Positions 7,020-17,838 of a DNA stretch of 45,541 nucleotides are shown in pieces. Source of the stretch: Nitrospirae bacterium JdFR-85 (GTDB taxonomy: Bacteria; Nitrospirota; Thermodesulfovibrionia; Thermodesulfovibrionales; JdFR-85); NCBI GenBank assembly GCA_002011745.1, contig MTOU01000002.1:1-45541 (forward strand). Direction: 5' to 3'. Every line of letters starts with the position of its first letter. Position 1 is the stretch's first letter. Both the position numbers and the translations under genes were made by a program. The notes beneath the pieces are model-generated. The model was not told the origin of the DNA. It saw only the letters and a program-made list of their open reading frames with translations, and did not search any database.

Positions 7020-10000
7020 GTTTGAAGAGTACCTATAAGGAATTGAAACAAGCGATTCTCCGTGCTATGGACGATGCAGTAGAGAAGGTTTGAAGAGTAC
7101 CTATAAGGAATTGAAACAAAAAATTCTTTTCCCCACCTTTTGAGAAGTCTTACCTGTTTGAAGAGTACCTATAAGGAATTGAAACTTTCCAACGACTGGC
7201 ATTAATTCCTCAATGCGTCGTTGGTTTGAAGAGTACCTATAAGGAATTGAAACCCATAGTTACACCTCCTTAAGGATTACTTTTATTTCAGTTTGAAGAG
7301 TACCTATAAGGAATTGAAACAGACGATTTTCTCTCCTTTCTTTTGTGCTTCTTCCAATGTTTGAAGAGTACCTATAAGGAATTGAAACATATCCCTTACA
7401 CGGCAGACAAACCGTGAAGGGTTGTTGTTTGAAGAGTACCTATAAGGAATTGAAACATAAACCCGTCAAAGACGGGTTATAAAACCTTGAAGAGTTTGAA
7501 GAGTACCTATAAGGAATTGAAACCAGAAATAGTAAAGGAACGAGTTGAAAGAGCTTGGGTTTGAAGAGTACCTATAAGGAATTGAAACAATCCCGCCGTC
7601 CAGTTTTCTGGACATAGGACAGGTATGTTTGAAGAGTACCTATAAGGAATTGAAACCTATGATAGACACTCCAAACAAACCTATACAGGTCTGGTTTGAA
7701 GAGTACCTATAAGGAATTGAAACTCAATTTTAAGAGGAGGGCTTATGATTTATGTCTTGGTTTGAAGAGTACCTATAAGGAATTGAAACTCTTCAAAAAC
7801 ATGTGCCAGAGGTCAAAAAAATGTTCAGAAAGTTTGAAGAGTACCTATAAGGAATTGAAACTATCGTTTGGAAACCTAACGAAATACTCAATTCCTGTGT
7901 TTGAAGAGTACCTATAAGGAATTGAAACCAAAATGGTATCCTATATCATGCCAACCTCTTTGTGTTTGAAGAGTACCTATAAGGAATTGAAACATATAAT
8001 TAAAATTAATAATATTAAAAAACTAATTGGGTTTGAAGAGTACCTATAAGGAATTGAAACTGGGATAGGGATGGAGATCCGAAAAGGACCAAGGGTGGTT
8101 TGAAGAGTACCTATAAGGAATTGAAACTGTCCGTTGTTACCAAGTCTTTTATGTAGTCATAATGTTTGAAGAGTACCTATAAGGAATTGAAACACTGTTT
8201 CTTCTATCTCGCCTTCAACTTCAATTTTGCGTTTGAAGAGTACCTATAAGGAATTGAAACTCGCAATCTCCTCTACGCACCTTCCTCGTAGAGGAGGGTT
8301 TGAAGAGTACCTATAAGGAATTGAAACATATTCTCCATGATTCGTGTGGCAGCCTGAACTTGGGTTTGAAGAGTACCTATAAGGAATTGAAACGCCAATT
8401 CCTTCTTGAGGTTTCTTCTGTAGCCGTTGAGTTTGAAGAGTACCTATAAGGAATTGAAACCTTCTATAAAAGCTACTATGGGTACCCAGTGTATGCTGGT
8501 TTGAAGAGTACCTATAAGGAATTGAAACGCCAATCGGTATAGCACCTTGCACAGGTAACTATACCGGTTTGAAGAGTACCTATAAGGAATTGAAACTCAG
8601 ATACATAAAAATAAGAACAAAGATGGAAGAAGGCAGGTTTGAAGAGTACCTATAAGGAATTGAAACCTCCAGTTCCCCCATACGAGGGTATCCCCCGCAT
8701 CCTGGTTTGAAGAGTACCTATAAGGAATTGAAACTGGAGCTTCCTGAGTCTCTTCAGAAGCTCCATTTCTGTTTGAAGAGTACCTATAAGGAATTGAAAC
8801 ACAACATTAGTTGTCTCTGTTTTGTGAGATTCCCACAAGTTTGAAGAGTACCTATAAGGAATTGAAACCTCTGCCTTCTTACACATTTCAATATACTCTT
8901 GCGAGTTTGAAGAGTACCTATAAGGAATTGAAACCCATGTTGCATACCAGTACAATTTGAGCCATCCTGTCAGTTTGAAGAGTACCTATAAGGAATTGAA
9001 ACGTGTGCGGGTTTATCTTTATACAGGGAACCCGCAGACGTTTGAAGAGTACCTATAAGGAATTGAAACGTCTCTCCAGTCTTCACAATCCCCTACTGAT
9101 CAGGGGGTTTGAAGAGTACCTATAAGGAATTGAAACGGGTTAGCGATGGCTGTTAGTATTGATTTTAGTGTTTGTTTGAAGAGTACCTATAAGGAATTGA
9201 AACCAACCCTGCAGGTACTGAGAGCTGTATGAGGAGTAGGGGTTTGAAGAGTACCTATAAGGAATTGAAACCGGTTTTTATGTCTTTCATTGTAATTTCT
9301 TGTATGGTTTGAAGAGTACCTATAAGGAATTGAAACCTATATCAACGGCTACAGATGATACTTCAAGGAGAAATGTTTGAAGAGTACCTATAAGGAATTG
9401 AAACGGGGTAAGTAACCGCAAGGTGAAAGCCAGTCCCTCAGTTTGAAGAGTACCTATAAGGAATTGAAACCTCCACCTGTCGTGAGACAGTAGGAGACGG
9501 TAGGGGGTTTGAAGAGTACCTATAAGGAATTGAAACCCCTGTCGCCTGGTACAGGAACAAATGGAGTGGACCAGTTTGAAGAGTACCTATAAGGAATTGA
9601 AACACATGTTAAGTCAACGCACAAAGGTTAACATGTTAGTTTGAAGAGTACCTATAAGGAATTGAAACTGTTGCCAGGGAAACGAGGGGAAACCCCGACC
9701 CACATTGTTTGAAGAGTACCTATAAGGAATTGAAACTGTCCATCATGTTCAATAAGATACATCTCAAACTGACCCAGTTTGAAGAGTACCTATAAGGAAT
9801 TGAAACTCAGACACCGGTAGCGTCAGCATGCTGCACAAGTTGCCCGTTTGAAGAGTACCTATAAGGAATTGAAACCCTTGGCAAGGGTAGAGGAATTCCT
9901 GCAGAGCTGGGATGGGTTTGAAGAGTACCTATAAGGAATTGAAACTTTCTATCGCCTCTCTTCTTTCCATAGTCCACCTCCACGTTTGAAGAGTACCTAT

Positions 10001-13000
10001 AAGGAATTGAAACTCAGTCCTGGGATTACGGCACTGGGGATTGGCCAGGGTTTGAAGAGTACCTATAAGGAATTGAAACTACAGGGAACCCGCAGACCCT
10101 GTATTAATCTATAAGTTTGAAGAGTACCTATAAGGAATTGAAACCTATTTCTTCTACCACTCTCCATTTTAGGACAGGAAGTTTGAAGAGTACCTATAAG
10201 GAATTGAAACACAACCCTTCTTGAGGGAGACAGAAAGGACGATAGTGCGTTTGAAGAGTACCTATAAGGAATTGAAACACTATTTCAACAGGGAATACAG
10301 TCTGTCCTTCTTCAAATGTTTGAAGAGTACCTATAAGGAATTGAAACTGAGATGGCAGATACATGGATATAACCACAAGAAAGGTTTGAAGAGTACCTAT
10401 AAGGAATTGAAACTGATCAAGGAGGTGTAAGATGAAAGTAATAAGATATGTTTGAAGAGTACCTATAAGGAATTGAAACCCAATAACCAATAGTGTCAAA
10501 TGCTGGTATTTGAAGTTTGAAGAGTACCTATAAGGAATTGAAACCTGTAATAAATCTCTCGCTCTATCTTCTGCAAGAGCGTTTGAAGAGTACCTATAAG
10601 GAATTGAAACATGGTAAAGTAAAAGTACCTAAAGTTGCTGCACTTAGTTTGAAGAGTACCTATAAGGAATTGAAACCAACCCACGCATAAGCATCTGCTG
10701 CGTCTTTCATACATAGTTTGAAGAGTACCTATAAGGAATTGAAACTGGTAATCAAGACGAGCATAGTTCAAAGGAAATCGTGTTTGAAGAGTACCTATAA
10801 GGAATTGAAACAATGGAAACAAGAAAATCTTGGAGGTACCCAATGCCAGTTTGAAGAGTACCTATAAGGAATTGAAACACTGCTCGCCAGTAGTTTTTCT
10901 TCCTGAACTGTTTTCCTGTTTGAAGAGTACCTATAAGGAATTGAAACTCTGGATTTTCAATCATATCAATCGCCTTATCCAACACTGGTTTGAAGAGTAC
11001 CTATAAGGAATTGAAACTTAAACAAATGATATCGTACCCACTCATGTGCAAAAGTTTGAAGAGTACCTATAAGGAATTGAAACCGGGGCATTCAAACACT
11101 GCCCAGAGGGCCGCTGGGTAGTTTGAAGAGTACCTATAAGGAATTGAAACAGGCAATTAGGGGCTCAAGGCAGCCCCAGACGGACTGGTTTGAAGAGTAC
11201 CTATAAGGAATTGAAACGATTGCCAAGGAATTTCGACAACGAGGCTTTTATTTTCGTTTGAAGAGTACCTATAAGGAATTGAAACCTTGTCGCCCTCATC
11301 GGTGCAATGATGGGGGCGGCGGTTTGAAGAGTACCTATAAGGAATTGAAACAGAGAGGCAAAAAACAGATAAAGGAGTGAATAATATGCCAGTTTGAAGA
11401 GTACCTATAAGGAATTGAAACTAAGGAGGAGGGTGTCATGTGTAGCCCTAATACGGAGGGTTTGAAGAGTACCTATAAGGAATTGAAACCTATGATAACA
11501 GCGTCTACCAATTCCGCCACCGTCAGCGTTTGAAGAGTACCTATAAGGAATTGAAACCAACCTGGAATATCTCATCTTTGTAATTATCAAAGTCAGGGTT
11601 TGAAGAGTACCTATAAGGAATTGAAACTATATCCATCAAATAAAGGAGATGAAAAATCAGAATGTTTGAAGAGTACCTATAAGGAATTGAAACTTTTATC
11701 AAGAAGAACTTAGAGGAAAGAGAGTCAGGGTTTGAAGAGTACCTATAAGGAATTGAAACCATCTTTGGAAGCGAGAAAGGACATAATGAGTACAGGGTTT
11801 GAAGAGTACCTATAAGGAATTGAAACATCGTAAACGCAGCCTCATCTCCAGTATCTGCATCGTTTGAAGAGTACCTATAAGGAATTGAAACCCCTCACTC
11901 CCATACACTCAAAATTTTCCTTAATGATGGTTTGAAGAGTACCTATAAGGAATTGAAACACTATAAGGTGACTTACATTATCTTTTGCACACAAAGTTTG
12001 AAGAGTACCTATAAGGAATTGAAACCTTGGACGATCTGACTGATTTTCAGCAGATCATTACGTTTGAAGAGTACCTATAAGGAATTGAAACGCCGATTGT
12101 CTTGATGTCTTAGCCTACCTTTATGAGCTTGTTTGAAGAGTACCTATAAGGAATTGAAACACTTCAGCAATAATCGTTTCATTACCAGCCGCTCCTATGT
12201 TTGAAGAGTACCTATAAGGAATTGAAACGTGCTGGAGTAAGACTACTCCAGCAGAGAAACCGCCGGTTTGAAGAGTACCTATAAGGAATTGAAACTTGAT
12301 AATGAAGGCAACATTATGAGGGCTCTATTTTTGTTTGAAGAGTACCTATAAGGAATTGAAACCTTTTAGTGTCATAATAACACCTCCAAAAAACTTAATG
12401 TTTGAAGAGTACCTATAAGGAATTGAAACTCTGGTTCCTTTTCTTATCCTTGTAGATCTTATTTCTTTGTTTGAAGAGTACCTATAAGGAATTGAAACTA
12501 TTATTTAAATTTAAATTATTATTATTTAAATGTTTGAAGAGTACCTATAAGGAATTGAAACCAATTTCTTCTTTCCTGCCATCAGGGCGTGCAAAAAGGT
12601 TTGAAGAGTACCTATAAGGAATTGAAACTCCTTCATCCTCACAGAGATGACAGAAATCGTCATCCTCGTTTGAAGAGTACCTATAAGGAATTGAAACACC
12701 CTCCAGTGGATAAAAACTATCCACACAGAGGGCATCGTTTGAAGAGTACCTATAAGGAATTGAAACAGAGTCTGCGAGGAATGCCCCCTCGATGAACAGA
12801 TGAGGGTTTGAAGAGTACCTATAAGGAATTGAAACTGCAATCAATACCTCCTCAAAAACCGCCTTCTGAGTTTGAAGAGTACCTATAAGGAATTGAAACA
12901 CCTCTATGGTGGGGAGGATTCTCCAGGATACCAGGTTTGAAGAGTACCTATAAGGAATTGAAACGTAGAATGATAGGCGGATGGATTAAAAAAATTAAGG

Positions 13001-14707
13001 GTTTGAAGAGTACCTATAAGGAATTGAAACAGGCCATGCCTTATTTTATTTTTTTTACCCTCAGATAGGTTTGAAGAGTACCTATAAGGAATTGAAACAA
13101 ATGCAGAGGGAAAGGAAAAAATACAGTGAGGTGCGTTTGAAGAGTACCTATAAGGAATTGAAACATTATACAAGGCATAAAGGATGTAGAAAACAGAACG
13201 TTTGAAGAGTACCTATAAGGAATTGAAACCCGTTTTCGTCAGTATAGAGATACTGTTCAACTTCGGTTTGAAGAGTACCTATAAGGAATTGAAACTCCAC
13301 ACCTCCCTCTCTTTTCCAAGCTCTAATCCACGCCAGTTTGAAGAGTACCTATAAGGAATTGAAACTGTAGCGAAGGGCCAAGTCAAAGGTACAGGTCATT
13401 CCTGTTTGAAGAGTACCTATAAGGAATTGAAACGTAAATATGAATATGGACAAGAATACAAATACTACTGCGTTTGAAGAGTACCTATAAGGAATTGAAA
13501 CAGGGCATCCACAACTTTCGTGTGGGCCTTCTGGAGGTTTGAAGAGTACCTATAAGGAATTGAAACTTGGATTTGCAGATGGTTCCTGTGGGGCCGATAT
13601 CTGTTTGAAGAGTACCTATAAGGAATTGAAACGGTGGATACTCGAAAGGGAATGGGGAGCTCCAGCGGGTTTGAAGAGTACCTATAAGGAATTGAAACGT
13701 TATTCTCAAACAAGAAGGGCTTTCTGAAAAAGCTGTTTGAAGAGTACCTATAAGGAATTGAAACGGGGAGAGAAAGGAGGTGTAGTGATGGTAAGTAAAG
13801 GTTTGAAGAGTACCTATAAGGAATTGAAACCAAGGGTAGAGGATATGAACTCCTGTGCCTCACTGTATGTTTGAAGAGTACCTATAAGGAATTGAAACCC
13901 GAAGATTTTCTTCTTCTTATAGATGCTCTTACTATGTTTGAAGAGTACCTATAAGGAATTGAAACTCACGCCTCCAAAGGCAGGTCTGTCATCTTTTCTT
14001 ATGTTTGAAGAGTACCTATAAGGAATTGAAACTTTCTATTCCTTCTACATCAGTAGAGGGGATAGAAAAGTTTGAAGAGTACCTATAAGGAATTGAAACA
14101 AGGTCTTTCTGCCTTTCGTACAGCATCCTTCACCTCCAGTTTGAAGAGTACCTATAAGGAATTGAAACAAACAAAAGAAGGGGATACACTCGAACTTATA
14201 TTGCGATTGTTTGAAGAGTACCTATAAGGAATTGAAACTGTTGTCTGAGACACCTGGCTTTCCCCACTGTGCTTCAGGGTTTGAAGAGTACCTATAAGGA
14301 ATTGAAACAGGTTCTTCTGTTTGATTTTCCTTTTCTAACTCTTCGCGTTTGAAGAGTACCTATAAGGAATTGAAACTAAAGATTGACAAATTCTTTTGCA
14401 AGCCATTTCCATTCGTTTGAAGAGTACCTATAAGGAATTGAAACTCAGAACATTGAGATTTCTCTGACACCCTCGCTGTAGTTTGAAGAGTACCTATAAG
14501 GAATTGAAACTTTGTTAACGATATGACAGTAGACAGAGCTGACAGGTTTGAAGAGTACCTATAAGGAATTGAAACAAGTCCCCACGAATAGGGTGCGGGT
14601 AGAAATGCACCCGTTTGAAGAGTACCTATAAGGAATTGAAACACTTCAGCAAAAGAGCCTACATCCTGCCCGCGCAGGTTTGAAGAGTACCTATAAGGAA
14701 TTGAAAA
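7020..14707 (+). CRISPR. CRISPR array, 115 repeats and 114 spacers
   Basis: I counted 115 copies of a 30-nt repeat that begins GTTTGAAGAGTACC and ends AAGGAATTGAAAC, separated by 114 spacers of 33-42 nt (mean period about 67). Every repeat I read is identical except the last (14678-14707), whose final base is A. The 3' ATTGAAAC is the usual 8-nt crRNA handle of Cas6-processed type I-B and type III systems. The leader and cas1-cas2 are on the left and the degenerate repeat on the right, so new spacers should be added at 7020 and the oldest lie near 14.6 kb. Predicted proteins across this stretch are translations of the repeat and are not genes. Notable spacers: 30 and 46 overlap; 67 resembles tRNA-Leu; many have inverted repeats. 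Confidence 0.99.
14678..14707 (+). repeat. Terminal CRISPR repeat with changed 3' base
   Basis: The leader-distal repeat matches the consensus for 29 bases, but its last base is A rather than C, and it runs into AAGGAGGGG instead of a spacer. A degenerate last repeat is normal at the old end of an array and fixes the array orientation. Confidence 0.9.
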
Positions 14708-14794
14708 AGGAGGGGAGGGCTGTATACTATGGTTTGTTATTTGTATAAACGATTATAGATTGACTAATTTGTCTGAAAATGGCATGATTACATT

Positions 14795-16786
14795 ATGCAT
14801 ACATTGGTGTTTCTAAAATCTCTCGTAATTATCCTCGGTATATCCGCAGCCGTGGTGTTTCTTCTCCACAGAATTAGGGTCCCCTCCATTGTAGGATTCC
14901 TTCTGGCAGGCATGCTGCTTGGTCCTTATGGATTCCATCTCTTAGAAGAGACTGAGACTATTCAGACCTTTGCAGAAATAGGTGTAATTCTACTGCTCTT
15001 CACAATAGGACTCGAATTTTCCCTATCCAAATTCCTAAGAATGCGTCTGGAGGTCTTCGGTATAGGAGGACTTTATGTTTTAATCACCATAGCACTAACC
15101 ACATTAGTAGCCTATCAATGGCTCAATTCTCTTGATACAGCAATCTTCATAGGCTTTCTGGTTGCCCTTAGTAGTACAGCAATTGTAATGAAATTACTTT
15201 CTGAAAGAGCAGAACTTGATACCCTCCATGGTAGATTCTCCTTAGGGATTCTCATCTTTCAAGACCTCTGTGTAGTACCCTTCATGCTGTTTATCCCTAT
15301 TATGTCAGGTGAAGGAGGAGTGATTGAACTAATCATAACCTTTGGGAAGGCCCTTGCTATTGTGGCAATAGTGCTGTTTTCTGCTCGCTGGATCGTGCCT
15401 AAGCTACTACATCAGATAGTGCATACAAGAAGTCGCGAACTATTTGTAATTACAATCCTGATCCTGTGTTTTGGTATAGCCTTTATTACATCTGAATTCG
15501 GTCTCTCCCTTGCTCTTGGTGCATTCCTTGCAGGACTTGTAATTTCAGAATCTGAGTATGTCCATGAAGCCACATCAGCAATACTACCATTTAAAGACAG
15601 TTTCAATGGGCTGTTCTTTATATCTGTAGGGATGCTTATGGATACAACATTCTTTATTAACAATCTTCAACTTGTTGCCACATTCGTTATCACTATTTTC
15701 CTAATTAAGTTTATAAGTGGATTCCTCTCAATGTATCTGATGAAGCGTCCTCTACGCACCTCAATCCATACATCAATGAACCTTGCCCAGGTGGGCGAAT
15801 TTTCATTTGTTCTTGCAGTAGCTGGAGTCTCAGCAGGCGTAATCTCAAACAATGTGTATCAAGAGTTTTTATCTGCTTCTGTATTAACTATGCTGTTTAC
15901 TCCTTTTATAATACAGTTCTCTCCCTTTTTATCTGATAGATTAAGCTCTTACAAGCTACTACAGCCATTGGAGAGAAACAAAGAACTATTAAGTACAGAG
16001 GTATCAACAGAGACCCTGAAAGACCATGTGATCATTATAGGATTTGGATTAAATGGAAGAAATCTTGCCAGGGTGCTGAAAGAGATAAACATCCCTTATG
16101 TGATATTAGAGTTAAACATCGAAACTGTCAGGGAGATGAGAAAACAGGGAGAACCCATTTACTATGGAGACGGCACAAAGATTGATGCACTCAGAAGACT
16201 GGGTGTAAAAACTGCAAAGATTCTTGTGGTGGTAATTTCTGATGCTGCATCCTGTAGGCAAATTGTCCAGGCAGCAAGAAAAGAAAATCCCAAGTTGTTT
16301 ATTATTGCAAGAACCCGTTATGTGGTTGAGGTAGAAGACCTGTTCAGATTGGGAGCTGACAGTGTTATACCTGAAGAGTTTGAAACATCAATAGAGATAT
16401 TTTCAAGGGTGCTTGAGCATTATAAGGTACCAGGAAAGGTGATTTCTGATTTTGTCGATACAATAAGAAGAGATGGCTACAAACTTCTTCGCCAGAGAGA
16501 AATTCCTATTCGTAGGTATCTACCTGAAGAATATGCAATACTGTCAACCTTAAACATAGAGAAGATCACAATTCCTGCGGATTCCCCTGTGGTGGGTAAA
16601 TCCTTGAAAGAACTTGCATTCAGGACAAAAACAGGAGCCACAATAATAGCAGTTGAGCGTAATGGACAGACACAGATATCTGTTGCCCCAGATTTCAGCT
16701 TTCAACCAGGTGATACAGTGTTTGTTACAGGTAGTGAAGAGGGCATTAAAAAGGCGACGACCTATCTTATTAGAGGAAATATATAA
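14795..16786 (+). CDS. Kef-type monovalent cation/proton antiporter with TrkA domains
   Basis: A 663-residue inner-membrane protein. Residues 1-380 are hydrophobic with about 12 membrane segments of the CPA2 Na+/H+ exchanger fold (RVPSIVGFLLAGMLLGP; ALSSTAIVMKLL; GILIFQDL). A Rossmann TrkA-N domain follows with HVIIIGFGLNGRNLA and a YYGDGT motif. The end is a TrkA-C domain (SPVVGKSLKELAFR to GDTVFVTGSEEG). This is the KefB/YbaL architecture, which extrudes K+ or Na+ against protons and is gated by nucleotides. It begins 87 bases after the array; the ATG at 14795 lacks a clear Shine-Dalgarno. The transported ion is not certain. Confidence 0.92.
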   Translation: MHTLVFLKSLVIILGISAAVVFLLHRIRVPSIVGFLLAGMLLGPYGFHLLEETETIQTFAEIGVILLLFTIGLEFSLSKFLRMRLEVFGIGGLYVLITIALTTLVAYQWLNSLDTAIFIGFLVALSSTAIVMKLLSERAELDTLHGRFSLGILIFQDLCVVPFMLFIPIMSGEGGVIELIITFGKALAIVAIVLFSARWIVPKLLHQIVHTRSRELFVITILILCFGIAFITSEFGLSLALGAFLAGLVISESEYVHEATSAILPFKDSFNGLFFISVGMLMDTTFFINNLQLVATFVITIFLIKFISGFLSMYLMKRPLRTSIHTSMNLAQVGEFSFVLAVAGVSAGVISNNVYQEFLSASVLTMLFTPFIIQFSPFLSDRLSSYKLLQPLERNKELLSTEVSTETLKDHVIIIGFGLNGRNLARVLKEINIPYVILELNIETVREMRKQGEPIYYGDGTKIDALRRLGVKTAKILVVVISDAASCRQIVQAARKENPKLFIIARTRYVVEVEDLFRLGADSVIPEEFETSIEIFSRVLEHYKVPGKVISDFVDTIRRDGYKLLRQREIPIRRYLPEEYAILSTLNIEKITIPADSPVVGKSLKELAFRTKTGATIIAVERNGQTQISVAPDFSFQPGDTVFVTGSEEGIKKATTYLIRGNI

Positions 16787-16788
16787 GA

Positions 16789-17766
16789 TTATCTTACATG
16801 CAACTCCACAATGTCTCTATCATGGAGTATATACTCTCTTTGGACACGCTGTCCTGGAAACTTTGAGGAACCCCAAATACAGGCATACTTAAGATTCTTA
16901 ACAAAGTCCTTATGAATTATCTCTGCAAGATCCAATACTGTAGAGCCTGCAGGTAGCACAAAAGGCATACTGAGGTCTGGTTCCTCACCAGGCTCCTTAG
17001 TATAAACCCGTATAACATCAGAGTTCTCAAAAATAGCCCTCTTGAGTTCTTCAAGACCTGTCTTCTGTTCTGCTGAAACAGCCACTATTGGATAGAGTTC
17101 CCCGTAAGTTTCGGCAAGTTCTTTCAATCCTTCCTCTTTAGTATCAAGGTCGCTCTTGTTTGCAACCAGAAGGAGAGGTTTTGTCTTTCTCTCAAGTGTT
17201 TTTTCTCCTTTTCTTCTGATAGAAATTCTCCATTTCTCCAATTGTTCCAATATCAACTCCGCCTGTATCTGAGGCGCATCAGACAGGTCAATCACCACCA
17301 GAAGCATATCAGCCACCCTGAGAATTCCTGAAACCCATCCATCTGTGGATTCATTTCCTATTGGTGGAAGATCAACTATCTGGAACTGTATATCCTCATA
17401 CGGCATCATACCAGGTATGGGCATCACTGTGCTCATAGGATAGGATGCCACCACTGGACGGGCATTTGTAAGAGAGGCAAGCAGAGCAGACTTGCCAGAG
17501 TTAGGAAGCCCTACTAAGGCCACCTGGGCAGCTCCTTCTTTTTCTACACTGTAAAGGTCTCCCCTGCCAGATTTTCTTCTCTTCTGAGCCTCCTGGCGGA
17601 GCTTAGAGAGTTTACGTCTTAGTTCGGCTCTGAGTTTATCAGTGCCTTTGTGTTTTGGTACAGTGGCGATAAGTTCCTCAAGAAGGGCCACTTTCTCTTG
17701 TGGTGTCCGGGCCTCTCTGAAACGTTTCTCAACCTCAAAATACTCTGGAGGAAGATTAGCTGGCAT
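16789..17766 (-). CDS. Obg/DRG-like GTPase with TGS domain
   Basis: A 325-residue GTPase starting MPANLPPEYFEVEKRF, the usual N-terminus of this family, so I prefer the ATG at 17766 over one 5 codons upstream. A helical basic segment (residues 20-70, RAELRRKLSKLRQEAQKRR) precedes the G domain: G1 GLPNSGKS at 86-93, G3 DLPP, G4 NKSD and G5 VSAEQ. A C-terminal TGS domain ends YILHDRDIVELHV. It resembles the DRG/Rbg branch, which in archaea and eukaryotes associates with translating ribosomes; the bacterial role is unclear. It converges with the antiporter gene (2 bases apart). Confidence 0.88.
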   Translation of the reverse strand: MPANLPPEYFEVEKRFREARTPQEKVALLEELIATVPKHKGTDKLRAELRRKLSKLRQEAQKRRKSGRGDLYSVEKEGAAQVALVGLPNSGKSALLASLTNARPVVASYPMSTVMPIPGMMPYEDIQFQIVDLPPIGNESTDGWVSGILRVADMLLVVIDLSDAPQIQAELILEQLEKWRISIRRKGEKTLERKTKPLLLVANKSDLDTKEEGLKELAETYGELYPIVAVSAEQKTGLEELKRAIFENSDVIRVYTKEPGEEPDLSMPFVLPAGSTVLDLAEIIHKDFVKNLKYACIWGSSKFPGQRVQREYILHDRDIVELHVR

Positions 17767-17822
17767 ATTAAAATATAACATTTAAGCTCATGGATGTTAA
17801 ATCCTCTCTCCCAAGAATCTGA

Positions 17823-17828
17823 TATAAT
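17823..17828 (+). promoter_or_regulatory. Candidate -10 box for the RlmI-like gene
   Basis: TATAAT preceded by TGA (extended -10 context, TGATATAAT at 17820-17828), 10 bases before the ATG at 17839. I see no good -35. The mRNA would be almost leaderless, and no Shine-Dalgarno is visible between this box and the ATG, so the pairing is tentative. Confidence 0.4.
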
Positions 17829-17838
17829 ATTAAATTCC

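Noticed and set aside
9003-10114. A true H-type pseudoknot in the rebuilt target of spacers 30 and 46
   Set aside because: The last loop would have to cross an 8-bp stem with only 2 nt, so both full stems cannot form at once; alternative hairpins are more likely.
7696-14644. Many open frames of 60-130 codons across the array, repeating FQFLIGTLQT, VSIPYRYSSN or LKSTYKELK
   Set aside because: They are translations of the 30-nt repeat in different frames; the peptide repeats follow the repeat period, so they are not genes.
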